Both the position numbers and the translations under genes were made by a program. From NCBI GenBank assembly GCA_030633015.1, contig DAOVTR010000001.1, positions 1-20,407 on the forward strand: a stretch of DNA of 20,407 nucleotides, given 5' to 3'. Each line of letters starts with the position of its first letter. Position 1 is the stretch's first letter. The stretch comes from Bdellovibrionales bacterium (GTDB lineage Bacteria > Bdellovibrionota > Bacteriovoracia > Bacteriovoracales > Bacteriovoracaceae). Positions 7,809 through 16,474 of this stretch are shown here, in pieces. The notes beneath the pieces were generated by a model that saw only the letters and a program-made list of their open reading frames with translations, had not been told where the DNA came from and ran no database searches.

Positions 7809-8251
7809 AAAAAAATCTTCTGATCATCTTTTTTATATCTTCTTTACCTCTAATGACCTTGAGTGCTGCAACTTGGGAGTTTATGGGAGGAGCTAGTACT
7901 ACGAGTTATGATGATATTCCTGAATACAATGATACAGGAGCAAGCATTTTAGTTCGAAGAATTGGATATGATGGAAAGGGAAAAAAACATGGGATTCATC
8001 TAATGGGTGAGTTTCCAGGAATAACTCCTTTAAGTATTTATACCTTAACTGCAGGATATGGATATAAGACGTCAGGACCCTTTTTTTTAGAAGTCGCAGC
8101 AGGTTTTTATTATGGATCAATTTGGGGGCGAGGAATTTCAGCTTTGGTTGGAATCGGATATAGTTGGGGGCGTTGGCATGTTTCTCTTCCTATTGTGTTA
8201 CAAGGTAGCCTATTTATGAAAGCAGTTCCAATGATAGGTATTACTTTTTAA
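7805..8251 (+). CDS. Small outer-membrane beta-barrel-like protein, second of a paralogous pair
   Basis: This 148-residue protein starts with TTG. The start overlaps the TGA stop of the previous gene (TTGA), with GAGGT about eight bases upstream, implying coupled translation. It has a signal peptide (hydrophobic about 4-20, cleavage near LSA-21), a Gly/aromatic-rich body with probable beta-hairpins ('TLTAGYGYK', 'FFLEVAAGFYYG', 'ALVGIGYSWGRWHVSLPIVL'), and a C-terminal Phe ('MIGITF'). The C-terminal half is similar to the upstream protein, less so the N-terminal half. Function is unknown. Two adjacent barrel proteins with a downstream cell-wall peptidase suggest an envelope role. Confidence 0.75.
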   Translation: MKKNLLIIFFISSLPLMTLSAATWEFMGGASTTSYDDIPEYNDTGASILVRRIGYDGKGKKHGIHLMGEFPGITPLSIYTLTAGYGYKTSGPFFLEVAAGFYYGSIWGRGISALVGIGYSWGRWHVSLPIVLQGSLFMKAVPMIGITF

Positions 8252-8260
8252 GGATTTTAA

Positions 8261-8839
8261 ATGAAATTGTCATTATTGGTTTTTATCTTTTTATTTTATA
8301 ACAGTTGCGGAAATGGAGTTGATTCTATTACCCATATTGGAGTTTGTGAGGGATATGGAGTACAGGCCAATTCTGAATACAATCTTCCATGGAATACAGC
8401 TGATGAGTATGAAGTTAGTCAGGGGAATTGTAGTGGGGCCAGCCATTTTGGAGCTCAGCGTTTTGCTTATGATTTTAATATGGATATTGGTAGTGATATT
8501 CATGCCACTCGCGCTGGAGAAGTTATAGAAGTCGTGGAAAATTTTAGTGATGGAAATGGATGTCCTGATGATAATCATATTTATATAGAACATAGTGATG
8601 GCACCATTGCATCTTACGTCCATCTTACAAATAATGGAGCAGTTGTTTCTGAGGGCGATACGGTTGCTCAAGGCGATCTTATTGGTCAAAGTGGTGATAC
8701 CGGTTGCTCTTCAGGTCCACATCTTCATTTTAATGTTTGGCTAAATTCCTATAAGAGCGAAACAATTGCTATTAATTTTAAAAATACCTCTTCAAATTCC
8801 AACGGTCTTATTCGTGGTAAACGTTATACTGCGGAGTAG
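8261..8839 (+). CDS. M23 family (LytM-type) peptidase, probable lipoprotein or secreted
   Basis: The 192-residue protein has a short hydrophobic leader ending 'FYNSC' (Cys16), an imperfect lipobox, so it may be lipid-anchored. The M23 domain is present. The first zinc-ligand region is 'SHFGAQRFAYDFNMDIG' (about 61-77, His62 and Asp71), followed by 'IHATRAGEVIEVVENF', 'IYIEHSDGTIASYVHL' and the ligand motif 'GCSSGPHLHFNVW' containing His-x-His (about 147-159). M23 enzymes are zinc endopeptidases that cut peptidoglycan cross-links or other Gly-rich peptides. The key residues look intact. The protein is almost entirely catalytic domain, with no LysM or coiled-coil targeting region. It begins nine bases after the second barrel gene with an AAGGA ribosome site, and ends eight bases from the convergent kinase gene. 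Confidence 0.88.
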   Translation: MKLSLLVFIFLFYNSCGNGVDSITHIGVCEGYGVQANSEYNLPWNTADEYEVSQGNCSGASHFGAQRFAYDFNMDIGSDIHATRAGEVIEVVENFSDGNGCPDDNHIYIEHSDGTIASYVHLTNNGAVVSEGDTVAQGDLIGQSGDTGCSSGPHLHFNVWLNSYKSETIAINFKNTSSNSNGLIRGKRYTAE

Positions 8840-8847
8840 ATTATTTT

Positions 8848-11328
8848 TTAAAAATTTAAATATTTTTTTAATATTTCCAAAATACTGTTTGCATTTTTAA
8901 AAGGTTTAGAAATAAAATCTTTTGCGCCAGCGTTTAGTGCTTCAGTTACTTCAACTTCTTTACGGGCATGACCACTCATTAAAATTGTAGGAGTTGTTTT
9001 GGAATAATATTGTACGGCCTTAATAATATCAATGCCTGAAAATTTGGGCATTTTTAAATCTGTTAAAACGAGATCAAACTTTTCCCCGTATTTTAATCTT
9101 TTGATTGCTTGGTCGGAATCCTGTTCAACGATAATTTCAAATTTATCAGCTAAAAAACCAATTAATATGTCTCCAATGATTTCTTCATCATCTACTACGA
9201 AAATTTTATATTTTTTATTGCTGTTAAATTCAACATTTTGAGTTGTATTATCTTTTGCAGGTTCGTCTAGAATATCTCTTGCATCTTCGGGGAAGGTTAT
9301 TGTAAAAGTCGTTCCTTTTTCAACTTGAGAGTTTATTTCTATCTTTCCATTATGCTCTTTTATGATTCCATGAGAAACGCTCATCCCAAGACCCGTTCCT
9401 TCACCAACCTCTTTAGTTGTAAAAAATGGATCAAAAATATGCTCTAAAGCTTCTTCAGCGATACCTCCTGCATTGTCACGATATATCACAATGACTTTGC
9501 TATTTTTCTTAATTGTTTCAATCGTAATAAGTTTTTCAATATTTTCATTTTTTAATTTGTCTTGCTCGTTAAAAGCGTCTTTTGAATTAACTAGTAAGTT
9601 TTGAATAACACTTTCCAGTTGATTGTTATTTCCCCAGATTATTAAATTATCATTTTTAAAATCTAACTTGATTTCAATATTGGCGGTTGTTAACTGCTGT
9701 TTTAATAGTATTAAGGAGTTACTTATTGGTTCATTAATTGAAAGCAGTTTCCAGTCACGCTCATAACTATCTCTACTAAATATTCTTAAGTGATCAATAA
9801 TAGCCTTCATTCGTTCAGCTGATTTGATAATCGTTTGAAGATGTGATTGGACTTTTGAATTGATTTTTTCTTTTTTAATTATGATATTAGCAAAACCAAG
9901 AATTCCTGTTAAGGGATTATTAAGTTCATGAGCAACACCTGAGGCCAAGGTTCCAAGTGATGCTAGCTTTGCAGATTGGATTAATTTTGTCTGAATAGTG
10001 TCTTTTTCTTTGTTGATTTTCTCAACTTCAATTACATGAGCTTTAAGTTTAGTATTAGCATCGTTAAGATCTTTCGTGCGGTCTTTAACTTTTATCTCTA
10101 ATGAGTTCTGTGATTCTTTTAATTTAATCTTTTCACTTTCAACTTCATTTTTATAATTAGTAAAAATAGAATTAATCTTTTTTGAAAAAAAAGATGAAGC
10201 AAGAATGGAGCTTATGATTGCAATTAATAAAAATATAATCGAATAAATAATGCCTTGAAATAATTCATTTTTATATTCAGCTTCCTTTCTTGATTTAATT
10301 TTATCAAATCGGGCAAGATAAACCCCTTTGGAAATAATCCAATTCCATTCTGGATAGTACTCAAAATAGCTTAGTTTGGGAGCAGTTTTATTAGTTCCAG
10401 GAACTTTAAAGTCGTATTCTACGAAAGCACTGTTTGTTTTTCTTAGCTTTCTTAACATCTCTTTAAGAAAAAGTTTCCCATTTCCACCTTTCATATCTTC
10501 AGGTAAATACTTTCCGACAAGATCAGGACGATTGGGATTCGCAATAAGGGTTGCAAACTTATCACCTCCATTAATATCTTCTAATCTGAAAATAAAAGTA
10601 TAATCTAATAGATTTGTTTCATTGTTAATTTTTTTAAGTACAGTTTTCTTTTTGTTTTCTTCAACATCATCAAAATATTCTCCTGTTCCAATATAAAAAT
10701 TACAATGATCAAATTTTCTAATGTAACTTAATTTTTTATATTCTTTATTACCTTTGCTTCCTGGTTTATACCAAAAATATATAGAAAATCCTTCTCCAAC
10801 ACTAGTTGCAATTTTAATAAAATCTTGAACGAAATATTTACCTCTATTATCTTTGAGATTGTAAGTATTTGTACCTTCAAGAGCAGGGCGCATCCCATGT
10901 AAAATATTATTACCTTTGAGGTCATTTATGAAAAAATAACTTCTCCCATTATTGTATTTTATAGGACGGATAGCCTCTCTTATTAGTGCCAGTATTTCTT
11001 TTTTAGATTTTGTTTTATGATATTTCATATAGATATTTAGGGCCACATCATGTGCTTGATCTACTCTCTGCTTTAAATCTTTTTTTAAATCTTCCTCTAG
11101 TTTTCTCTTTGTTTGCTCTATCTTTTTTATCTCTTCACGAAGTGTAAATTTAATATTTAACTTAGTTGTTTCAATATAATGTTTTTTAATTTCTTCTATG
11201 TTTTCGTTGTACTTATTCAATGTTCGAATGAAGAAAAATGCTACAATACTTATTGTCATAAAAGTAATAATAGTAATGGAGCTTAAAAAACTCAATTTTG
11301 AAATATTATCTTCTTTAATGTTAAACAT
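8848..11328 (-). CDS. Hybrid sensor histidine kinase with double Cache sensor and C-terminal receiver
   Basis: The protein has 826 residues. Order: membrane helix (about 14-37); periplasmic double Cache sensor, first unit about 90-225 ('[18 protein letters not shown]', '[13 protein letters not shown]') and second about 240-345 ('[18 protein letters not shown]'); second helix (about 357-380); a coiled coil (about 390-455); a HisKA domain with phosphoacceptor His467 in '[17 protein letters not shown]'; a HATPase domain with N box '[10 protein letters not shown]', G1 'RDNAGGI', F box 'FDPFFTTK' and G2 '[10 protein letters not shown]'; and a receiver with Asp757 in 'LVLTDLKMP' and the Lys in 'ISKPF'. 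All catalytic residues are present. I start at ATG-11328, with GGAAAG upstream, rather than at the TTG at 11340. Cache domains bind small molecules such as organic or amino acids. No response-regulator partner is adjacent, so its output is not visible here. Confidence 0.94.
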   Translation of the reverse strand: MFNIKEDNISKLSFLSSITIITFMTISIVAFFFIRTLNKYNENIEEIKKHYIETTKLNIKFTLREEIKKIEQTKRKLEEDLKKDLKQRVDQAHDVALNIYMKYHKTKSKKEILALIREAIRPIKYNNGRSYFFINDLKGNNILHGMRPALEGTNTYNLKDNRGKYFVQDFIKIATSVGEGFSIYFWYKPGSKGNKEYKKLSYIRKFDHCNFYIGTGEYFDDVEENKKKTVLKKINNETNLLDYTFIFRLEDINGGDKFATLIANPNRPDLVGKYLPEDMKGGNGKLFLKEMLRKLRKTNSAFVEYDFKVPGTNKTAPKLSYFEYYPEWNWIISKGVYLARFDKIKSRKEAEYKNELFQGIIYSIIFLLIAIISSILASSFFSKKINSIFTNYKNEVESEKIKLKESQNSLEIKVKDRTKDLNDANTKLKAHVIEVEKINKEKDTIQTKLIQSAKLASLGTLASGVAHELNNPLTGILGFANIIIKKEKINSKVQSHLQTIIKSAERMKAIIDHLRIFSRDSYERDWKLLSINEPISNSLILLKQQLTTANIEIKLDFKNDNLIIWGNNNQLESVIQNLLVNSKDAFNEQDKLKNENIEKLITIETIKKNSKVIVIYRDNAGGIAEEALEHIFDPFFTTKEVGEGTGLGMSVSHGIIKEHNGKIEINSQVEKGTTFTITFPEDARDILDEPAKDNTTQNVEFNSNKKYKIFVVDDEEIIGDILIGFLADKFEIIVEQDSDQAIKRLKYGEKFDLVLTDLKMPKFSGIDIIKAVQYYSKTTPTILMSGHARKEVEVTEALNAGAKDFISKPFKNANSILEILKKYLNF

Positions 11329-11382
11329 AATTCTTTCCAATTAAGTTATTTTTAAATTTGTAAACAGTAGAAAACACTATTA

Positions 11383-11411
11383 AGTATAATTCATTAAATA
11401 AAAATATTCTA
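11383..11411 (-). promoter_or_regulatory. Candidate promoter for the hybrid kinase
   Basis: On the minus strand TATACT (11383-11388) lies 17 bases from TAGAAT (11406-11411), a weak -35. It is the best candidate in the gap, which is divergent with the 11552 gene. Confidence 0.3.
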
Positions 11412-11457
11412 AATAAAGCTTAAGGGTAAAATGGGCTATAAATTACAAATTATCAAA

Positions 11458-11501
11458 ACTTCATTGCGCGCCACGTCGCGCCGGTGTATTCTCAATGGAG
11501 T
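11458..11501. promoter_or_regulatory. GC-rich inverted-repeat element in a divergent gap
   Basis: ACTTCATTG (11458-11466) and CAATGGAGT (11493-11501) pair over nine bases with one G-T wobble. They enclose a 26-base loop that is strikingly GC-rich for this region and contains two copies of CGCGCC ten bases apart (CGCGCCACGT then CGCGCCGGTG, from 11467). The right arm overlaps where the -35 of the downstream promoter should be. It may be a regulator site or the hairpin of a short transcript. Confidence 0.35.
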
Positions 11502-11513
11502 AATTGATTCTTA

Positions 11514-11519
11514 TATAAT
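11514..11519 (+). promoter_or_regulatory. Candidate -10 box for the 11552-13084 operon
   Basis: A perfect TATAAT lies 32 bases before the ATG at 11552. The -35 position 17 bases upstream (CTCAAT) is poor and falls at the edge of the inverted-repeat element, which suggests activation or regulation through that element. Confidence 0.45.
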
Positions 11520-11551
11520 ATTAGTTAGTTATAACATATAAGGGAGTAGAA

Positions 11552-12094
11552 ATGAAAAATATTAAAAAAATTATTGTCTCAATTTTTTGTATTATGCTTT
11601 TAGTTCTTCCTATATCCCAATCACATGCAATGTTAGGCGGGGCTGGTTCAGTTTTTACAGTCGCCAGTGCACTCTATTTGGGAGGTGGAGTTGGAACCAT
11701 TGGAGGATCACTTATTTTAGGACAAGAGGCTAAAGAGAGATGTGATTCACAGGCAGAAAAAGTTGGAATTACTATTTTGCAGGCAATAGGAGTGATTGTT
11801 GGAATATTTTTAATGGATGAAAATGATGGTGAAATTTCTTTTGGAAAACTTGATGGTTCTTTGGCGGATGATCTTGGGATTTCTGATTTTGAAAGAGGAA
11901 TATACAACAGCGAACTAGATGAGCTAAATGCTGTTTGTGAATCAGTTGAAGCACAACTGATTGAAGAGAATTCTAAAAACAATATAGAGCGGGCCCAAGA
12001 AATTCTTATTAACTATAAGGGGCTTTTAGATGAAGTAACTTTAATGGTAGCTTCAAAATTATCTGGAGTTCTCGTCGTAAATAGTAAAAGGTAA
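11552..12094 (+). CDS. Exported glycine-rich hypothetical membrane protein
   Basis: I do not recognise this 180-residue protein. It has a Sec signal peptide (hydrophobic about 7-20, cleavage after SHA-26). Next comes a Gly-rich hydrophobic stretch (about 28-57, with GGAG, GGGVG and GG) and a second hydrophobic segment (about 72-88). The C-terminal half is acidic and helical (about 89-165) and ends in a basic tail. Cys residues at 64 and 129 of the mature chain could pair. A strong ribosome site (GGGAG) precedes the ATG. The caspase-like gene follows after only three bases, so the two are almost certainly translated from one mRNA and may act together. Confidence 0.72.
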   Translation: MKNIKKIIVSIFCIMLLVLPISQSHAMLGGAGSVFTVASALYLGGGVGTIGGSLILGQEAKERCDSQAEKVGITILQAIGVIVGIFLMDENDGEISFGKLDGSLADDLGISDFERGIYNSELDELNAVCESVEAQLIEENSKNNIERAQEILINYKGLLDEVTLMVASKLSGVLVVNSKR

Positions 12095-12097
12095 TAT

Positions 12098-13084
12098 TTG
12101 AAACTAGTATATTTAAAAGTCACCGCATTTTTTTTACTCTGTGTACTTAGCGTAAGCGTTTTAGCTAGAGAGTCTAGACCAACGATTGTAGTCTTACTAT
12201 CTTTTAATAAAACTAGATACTCAAGTGCTGATACTTTAGGAAAAAAATACTATAAGTATCTTCAGGAGTTTTATGATGAAGAAAAATTTGATGTTAAGGT
12301 AATATCTCAAGCAGGCCAATACGATCTTTGGAAACATATTAATTCAGACAAAACAGTAGCACTAATTTGGCTATCCCACGCACAAATAGGGATAGATGGT
12401 GTAACGAAGTCATCAATTGTTGATATTAAAGGAAATAATGCTGTTGATGTCTTTGAACATATTGGTTCTAATTTAAAATTTCTTGCAGTTCTTTCTTGTC
12501 ATGCAAAAACGGTTCTTAAAAAGATTAATTTTTCTGAAGAACTTGTCACTTTCTTACCTGATCAAAAAATAACTCCGACCAAATGGTTTAAAAAAGCGGT
12601 TAAAAAAAGTTTAGAAGTAGATTTAGACGTGAATATTAATAATTTTTTCCAAGAAGAAAAATTTACAAATTCCGTTATCACTATAAAAAGAACTAATCTT
12701 GGAAAGAGTGACCTATTACCAGAAAAAATTTATATTGGGGGAAGGCTTAAAACAATTTTGCCACATCTTAAAATAAATGAATATATAAAACAGGAAATTA
12801 ATCTCGATATAGTTGACTACAGTTTTTATAATTTGAAAATTGTAGCGAAGTTACTTGGTGATAAGCAAATGGTAAATGATAAATTATTTGATAAAGAGAA
12901 GTTAGAGTTTATTTTAAATAGTGATATTCGTGGTGAATGGAAGGTGTTTTCTGATAAGGATGGAACTCCCATCGGAGTTACTCAAAGGATATTTCATTTT
13001 AAAAATTTTAATATAGAAAAAAATAAACATATAATTTTAGATACTTCGGTGGGATTAATTAGTCTGCCCCTATATTCCAATTAG
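12098..13084 (+). CDS. Secreted protein with a caspase/CHAT-like N-terminal domain
   Basis: The protein has 328 residues and starts at TTG, with AAAGG upstream and a signal peptide (about 4-23, cleavage near VLA). The mature N-terminal half looks like a caspase-hemoglobinase fold: strand 'RPTIVVLLSFN' (27-37), a helix (about 42-60), strand 'FDVKVIS', then 'VALIWLSHAQIG' with His94 where caspases have their 'SGHG' His, and 'LKFLAVLSCHAK' with Cys134 where they have the catalytic Cys after a hydrophobic strand. The C-terminal half (about 145-328) is unrecognised. It may be a cysteine peptidase or an inactive relative; the assignment rests on motif spacing only. It is the second gene of a pair with the Gly-rich protein. 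Its last 26 bases overlap the convergent beta-helix gene. Confidence 0.6.
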   Translation: MKLVYLKVTAFFLLCVLSVSVLARESRPTIVVLLSFNKTRYSSADTLGKKYYKYLQEFYDEEKFDVKVISQAGQYDLWKHINSDKTVALIWLSHAQIGIDGVTKSSIVDIKGNNAVDVFEHIGSNLKFLAVLSCHAKTVLKKINFSEELVTFLPDQKITPTKWFKKAVKKSLEVDLDVNINNFFQEEKFTNSVITIKRTNLGKSDLLPEKIYIGGRLKTILPHLKINEYIKQEINLDIVDYSFYNLKIVAKLLGDKQMVNDKLFDKEKLEFILNSDIRGEWKVFSDKDGTPIGVTQRIFHFKNFNIEKNKHIILDTSVGLISLPLYSN

Positions 13085-14767
13085 AACCTCGAGGATCTCC
13101 ATCGATATTTAAGAATAAATATATTGGAGCTGTATTTGATAGATCTACTGCCGAGTCAATTGCGTCAGTGTCAGTGACTTCAAGATGAAAATCTTTACTA
13201 ATAATATCATTGAAATTCAAAGTTATGCTTGTAAAATCATTAGCAGGATTAGGAACAGTTGCATTGTTTGAAATATTATTGGTTGAGGTAATATCAAAGG
13301 TCCCGTTGTAAGGTGTAATTGTGGCCTGTACAATGTTGTTTTTTGCCACGATGGTGCCACCAATTTCTCTTATTCCAATATGGGTATTATATATAGTATT
13401 GTTAAATATAAAACTGTCGCCATCAGCATAGATGCCAGTTGAACCCCACTCAAGATTAAAATCATAAATTATATTGTTCCATACATAGTAAGTGACGTTT
13501 ATATCGTTATGACCGAGAAAAAGGCCTGAGACTGTATTGTCGTTATCCAGATCTTGAGTAGTAGTAGTTAATATATTATTTGAAAAATAAAATTCTACAG
13601 CAGTACCTAGAGTCGGGCTAAACATTGTTACAGCACTTCCGGAATTTTCGTCTGCTGCGAGAGGGCCGTCGTAGTTAATATATCTAACCTGCAGTCCATC
13701 AATTCTTACATAATCTTCCATTATTCTGAGTGCAGATGAATACTCAACTGTTCCGTCATCTGTTATTTCAATAATGTATTTATTAGAATTCCAAATACCG
13801 CCATGTCTTTGAGTTATTCCAACTTCACTAAGATATCTGGGAGTAAAAATTTTTAAATAATTTAATGGGCCAGTGACCCAGCCACCGACGTCTACATGAG
13901 TAGTATCTTTCCCGTCGGAACTTCCATCTCCGTAACAAGCAAGATTCCAAACCATATCACTACCAATTGTAGAAGTTATATCCTTATCTCCGGACCAGTC
14001 ATCAAAAGTGTTTACTATGGAAATATTTCTAGGAGCTCCTGCCTTAGCGTCAAGTAATTTGTTATATGCCCTATATATTGCCCAAGAAGATGTATTTGCT
14101 GCAGTAGGATTGTTTCCTACTTCAGAGCGTACTTGAAATATATTGCTATCAACTCGGCCATGGATAAATGCTAAATCAGTACCATATTCAATAACATCTC
14201 CAATTCCAACTTTAGACGGAACTGTTCCACTAAATGTAGCTGTCGCTCCTGAGATTACTAGGTCTCCTCCACTTGGAGCTAAATTGGATGTATTCCCAAC
14301 TCCTATTGATCTAAAAATAGGTTTTGCTGGAAAAATTGCAAATCTTGAACTCTCAGTTGAAAGAGTATCAGAAGTCGCTTTTAGCTGGTAATTTTCGTTG
14401 TAGTTATCAATAGTAATATCATTAAAAATTGCAATTCCGTCAGTCGCTTGAACTGTTAAGCTTCCACCTAGAGTTGCACTATTTGGATTTCCATCGGTAC
14501 TAAATGAAAGGGTAACATTTTCATCATATGTAGTTAATACCTCGAAATTGCTGTCATAAATTTCAACTTTTATATTTGGGTTTATTACTACATTTTGTGT
14601 GCAGGGGTTGGATTCCACGAAAATCCAATGGCAGCTGCTGTTGAAGTTTGATTAGTATCATCTAGCTCTTTAATGATTACTTTCGTTTCTCCGCATGAGT
14701 ATGTAAATAATAATACTATTAAAATATTTGTAATAATTGTCAGTCGGCAAGTTGTAAGCTTTTTCAT
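13059..14767 (-). pseudogene. Right-handed beta-helix (PbH1-type) lipoprotein, frameshifted
   Basis: The first frame starts at ATG-14767: 'MKKLTTCRLTIITNILIVLL' then 'FTYSCGE' (lipoprotein-like Cys25). It runs to 'IGFSWNPTP' and hits a stop at about 14590. The second frame continues directly, 'CTQNVVINPNIKVEIYDS', with an Ig-like/filamin-type repeat ('ENVTLSFSTDG...ATLGGSLTV...FNDITID'), a linker, then parallel beta-helix repeats ('NNILTTTTQD', 'WNNIIYDFN', 'NNTIYNTH', 'KNNIVQAT'), and ends 'DGDPRGSNWNIGAD', the usual end of cell-surface beta-helix proteins. Adding one base in the four-C run (plus-strand GGGG 14604-14607) joins the frames into 569 residues. The GTG at 14618 could start the second frame but would lack any signal peptide. 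It is either a real inactivation, a phase-variable tract or a sequencing error. Confidence 0.75.
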
Positions 14768-14787
14768 AAGTTATCCATCTACAGTCT

Positions 14788-14793
14788 ATTATA
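14788..14793 (-). promoter_or_regulatory. Candidate -10 box for the beta-helix lipoprotein gene
   Basis: On the minus strand a perfect TATAAT lies 20 bases before ATG-14767. No convincing -35 is seen (TTAGAT at 17 bases). Its position supports ATG-14767 as the true start and the frameshift reading of the gene. Confidence 0.4.
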
Positions 14794-14896
14794 GCGGAAA
14801 AAATAATTTTATCTAATCAAATAGGTGGATACGTTTGATTTATCGCATATTTTAGTAGTTAGGACTGCTTATTACGTCGGCATCTTAAAAGTTTAA

Positions 14897-16135
14897 TTAT
14901 GCTAACTCTTTAGATAAAACTTCAGCAATTTTATTCCATCCAAAATGCTTTTCAACTGCTTTTCTTAATGTATATTTCGACACAGGCAAAGCTAGAGCTC
15001 TGACTACTTTTTCACGAATTTGCGTTGGTAAAGTATGAGAATCATTTTTAAGTTTCATATCTTCAGTGTCTAAATCTGAGGAAAGCCGATTGCAAATGTC
15101 TGCAATGCCTGCTTGATCCGTTCCAATTGAGTAAACACCACAGGCCAAAGCTTCAACCATTGTCATAGGACCTACTTCTCGTACTGTTGAAGGAAATACA
15201 GTGACACTCAAACAGGGCAAAATAAATTTTAAAAGATGATGGGGAAGATAACCTGTAAAAACTCCCACTGCCCTGGATTCTAATTCTGCACGAAGGGGTC
15301 CATGACCAATCATCAATAGTTGATAATCACAGTCTTTAAATGCCTCAATAACATATTGAGGCCCCTTCACTTCTATCATGCGGCCAACAAAAGCTATTAC
15401 GGGCTTATTCCAGTCAATGGTTTTTAGTTTCTCTAGAATATCACAATCAGGTGATTTTTCTTCATCTTCAAGTTGAATATTTGAAAATGCCTCAAACATT
15501 TTCTCTATTGAATTGGGCTGTGCGATATTAAAGGCCTCAAGATCAACTCCAACCGGGGCCTTAAGGGTATTTTTAATACCAAATAAATTCTCCAACCTTT
15601 CATCCATTTCACTATTAACGGTTATTATATTCTGTGCTTTGGCCAGCGCAGTTGCTGCCATGGCCTTTAAGCGATCATCTTTTTTAACGGCATATTCAAT
15701 GGCGCTTCCGTGAGGAATTATAGTGTAAGGGATTTTTAACTTTTTATAAATCCTTTGGGCCACTACTGAAATTAAAACCACATGATTTGAAAAAATATGT
15801 TCAATTTTATTTTTTTCTACAATTTCAGTGATGGCATCCTCATTTAGTTTGAGATAGTCTTCTATTTCCAAATCACTTAATTCAGTAACTGGTACAACCC
15901 GCTTATAGTCTTTATAGTTGTCTAGAACATAAACTGGCAAAGTGCCTTTTAAATCCGGTCTGTGAAAAAAAACATTCTTTATTTCGCCTAAGTATTTTTC
16001 AGGATGAGGCTCTTGACAGATCAAATGCACTTCGTGGCCATAATTAGAAGCTAGCGAACGAACAATATTTTGAGTCCAAAGATTGCTTCCTGACCCGTCT
16101 AAAAGATATCCATGTAATATTGCTATGCGACTCAT
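14897..16135 (-). CDS. GT4 family (group 1) glycosyltransferase
   Basis: The 412-residue protein has the two-domain GT-B layout. The N-terminal part has 'ILHGYLLDGSGSNLWTQNIVRSL' (Gly-rich acceptor loop and helix, about 6-28) and 'YTIIPHGSAIEY' with a conserved His. The C-terminal nucleotide-sugar domain has 'PVIAFVGRMIEVKGPQYVIEAF' (Arg and Lys that contact the donor phosphate), 'LLMIGHGPLRAELES' and 'EVGPMTMVEALACGVYSIG' with the E-x7-E type motif. GT4 enzymes are retaining transferases that use NDP-sugars on the cytoplasmic face of the membrane for glycolipid, polysaccharide or LPS assembly. Acceptor and sugar cannot be told from sequence. It stands alone, with no other glycan genes in the window, and no clear ribosome site is visible beyond TAAGATG. 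Confidence 0.92.
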   Translation of the reverse strand: MSRIAILHGYLLDGSGSNLWTQNIVRSLASNYGHEVHLICQEPHPEKYLGEIKNVFFHRPDLKGTLPVYVLDNYKDYKRVVPVTELSDLEIEDYLKLNEDAITEIVEKNKIEHIFSNHVVLISVVAQRIYKKLKIPYTIIPHGSAIEYAVKKDDRLKAMAATALAKAQNIITVNSEMDERLENLFGIKNTLKAPVGVDLEAFNIAQPNSIEKMFEAFSNIQLEDEEKSPDCDILEKLKTIDWNKPVIAFVGRMIEVKGPQYVIEAFKDCDYQLLMIGHGPLRAELESRAVGVFTGYLPHHLLKFILPCLSVTVFPSTVREVGPMTMVEALACGVYSIGTDQAGIADICNRLSSDLDTEDMKLKNDSHTLPTQIREKVVRALALPVSKYTLRKAVEKHFGWNKIAEVLSKELA

Positions 16136-16474
16136 AAGATCATCTTACAGAGGCCACTGCAATTATTGTATAATTTTTCAATTTATACTGGTTGTTTTTA
16201 ATTCTCAACAGTCATAAAGTTGCTGACTGTAATTAAGTCTTAGAAACTTATCTTAAATATTGTTTAGAAAATTGTGAATAAAAAATAAAGAAAATAAATG
16301 AGCAAAAAAACCTTGTAAAAAACAAGGCTTTATCAAAAAATGGCGGGGACAAGTGGACGATTTTAGAACCATGTGCAGAGAGTTATTTGTGACTAAGAAC
16401 TCTGAATATTTAGAAGGAAGGGTTTTATGAAAGAAATTACTTCCTTAAATAGAACCCTCACTCCCACATAAATA
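16136..16474. other. 339-base stretch without a protein gene, containing structured sequence
   Basis: No plausible coding frame is seen. It holds the upstream region of the glycosyltransferase (16136 to about 16260, with a loose TATACA near 16166-16171 on the minus strand) and the 3' region of lepB. The lepB part contains AGGGTT/AACCCT and AAGGAAG/CTTCCTT pairings interleaved in 16414-16458, a 6-bp hairpin AGAGTT/AACTCT near 16378-16402, a tRNA-3'-end-like stretch ending in CCA on the minus strand (about 16341-16370), and a terminator. The arrangement could be a structured lepB 3' UTR or a small RNA on the minus strand. Confidence 0.4.
16304..16327 (-). terminator. Rho-independent terminator for the lepB transcript or a small RNA
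   Basis: On the minus strand CCTTGT-TTTTT-ACAAGG is followed directly by seven T. The 6-bp stem and T-run form a standard intrinsic terminator about 150 bases past the lepB stop codon. The plus strand lacks a T-run after the stem. Confidence 0.75.

Noticed and set aside
7344..8251. PagL/PagP-type lipid A modifying enzymes
   Set aside because: The barrels have the right size, but no catalytic His-x-Ser near the C-terminus or PagP pattern is visible.
8291..8689. Long open frame opposite the M23 peptidase gene
   Set aside because: It lies wholly antisense to a well-supported domain, has no ribosome site or family resemblance, and looks like a shadow frame.
13059..14618. Intact beta-helix gene starting at GTG-14618
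   Set aside because: This start gives no signal peptide, whereas a lipoprotein start with a TATAAT box lies just upstream in another frame and joins with a one-base correction.
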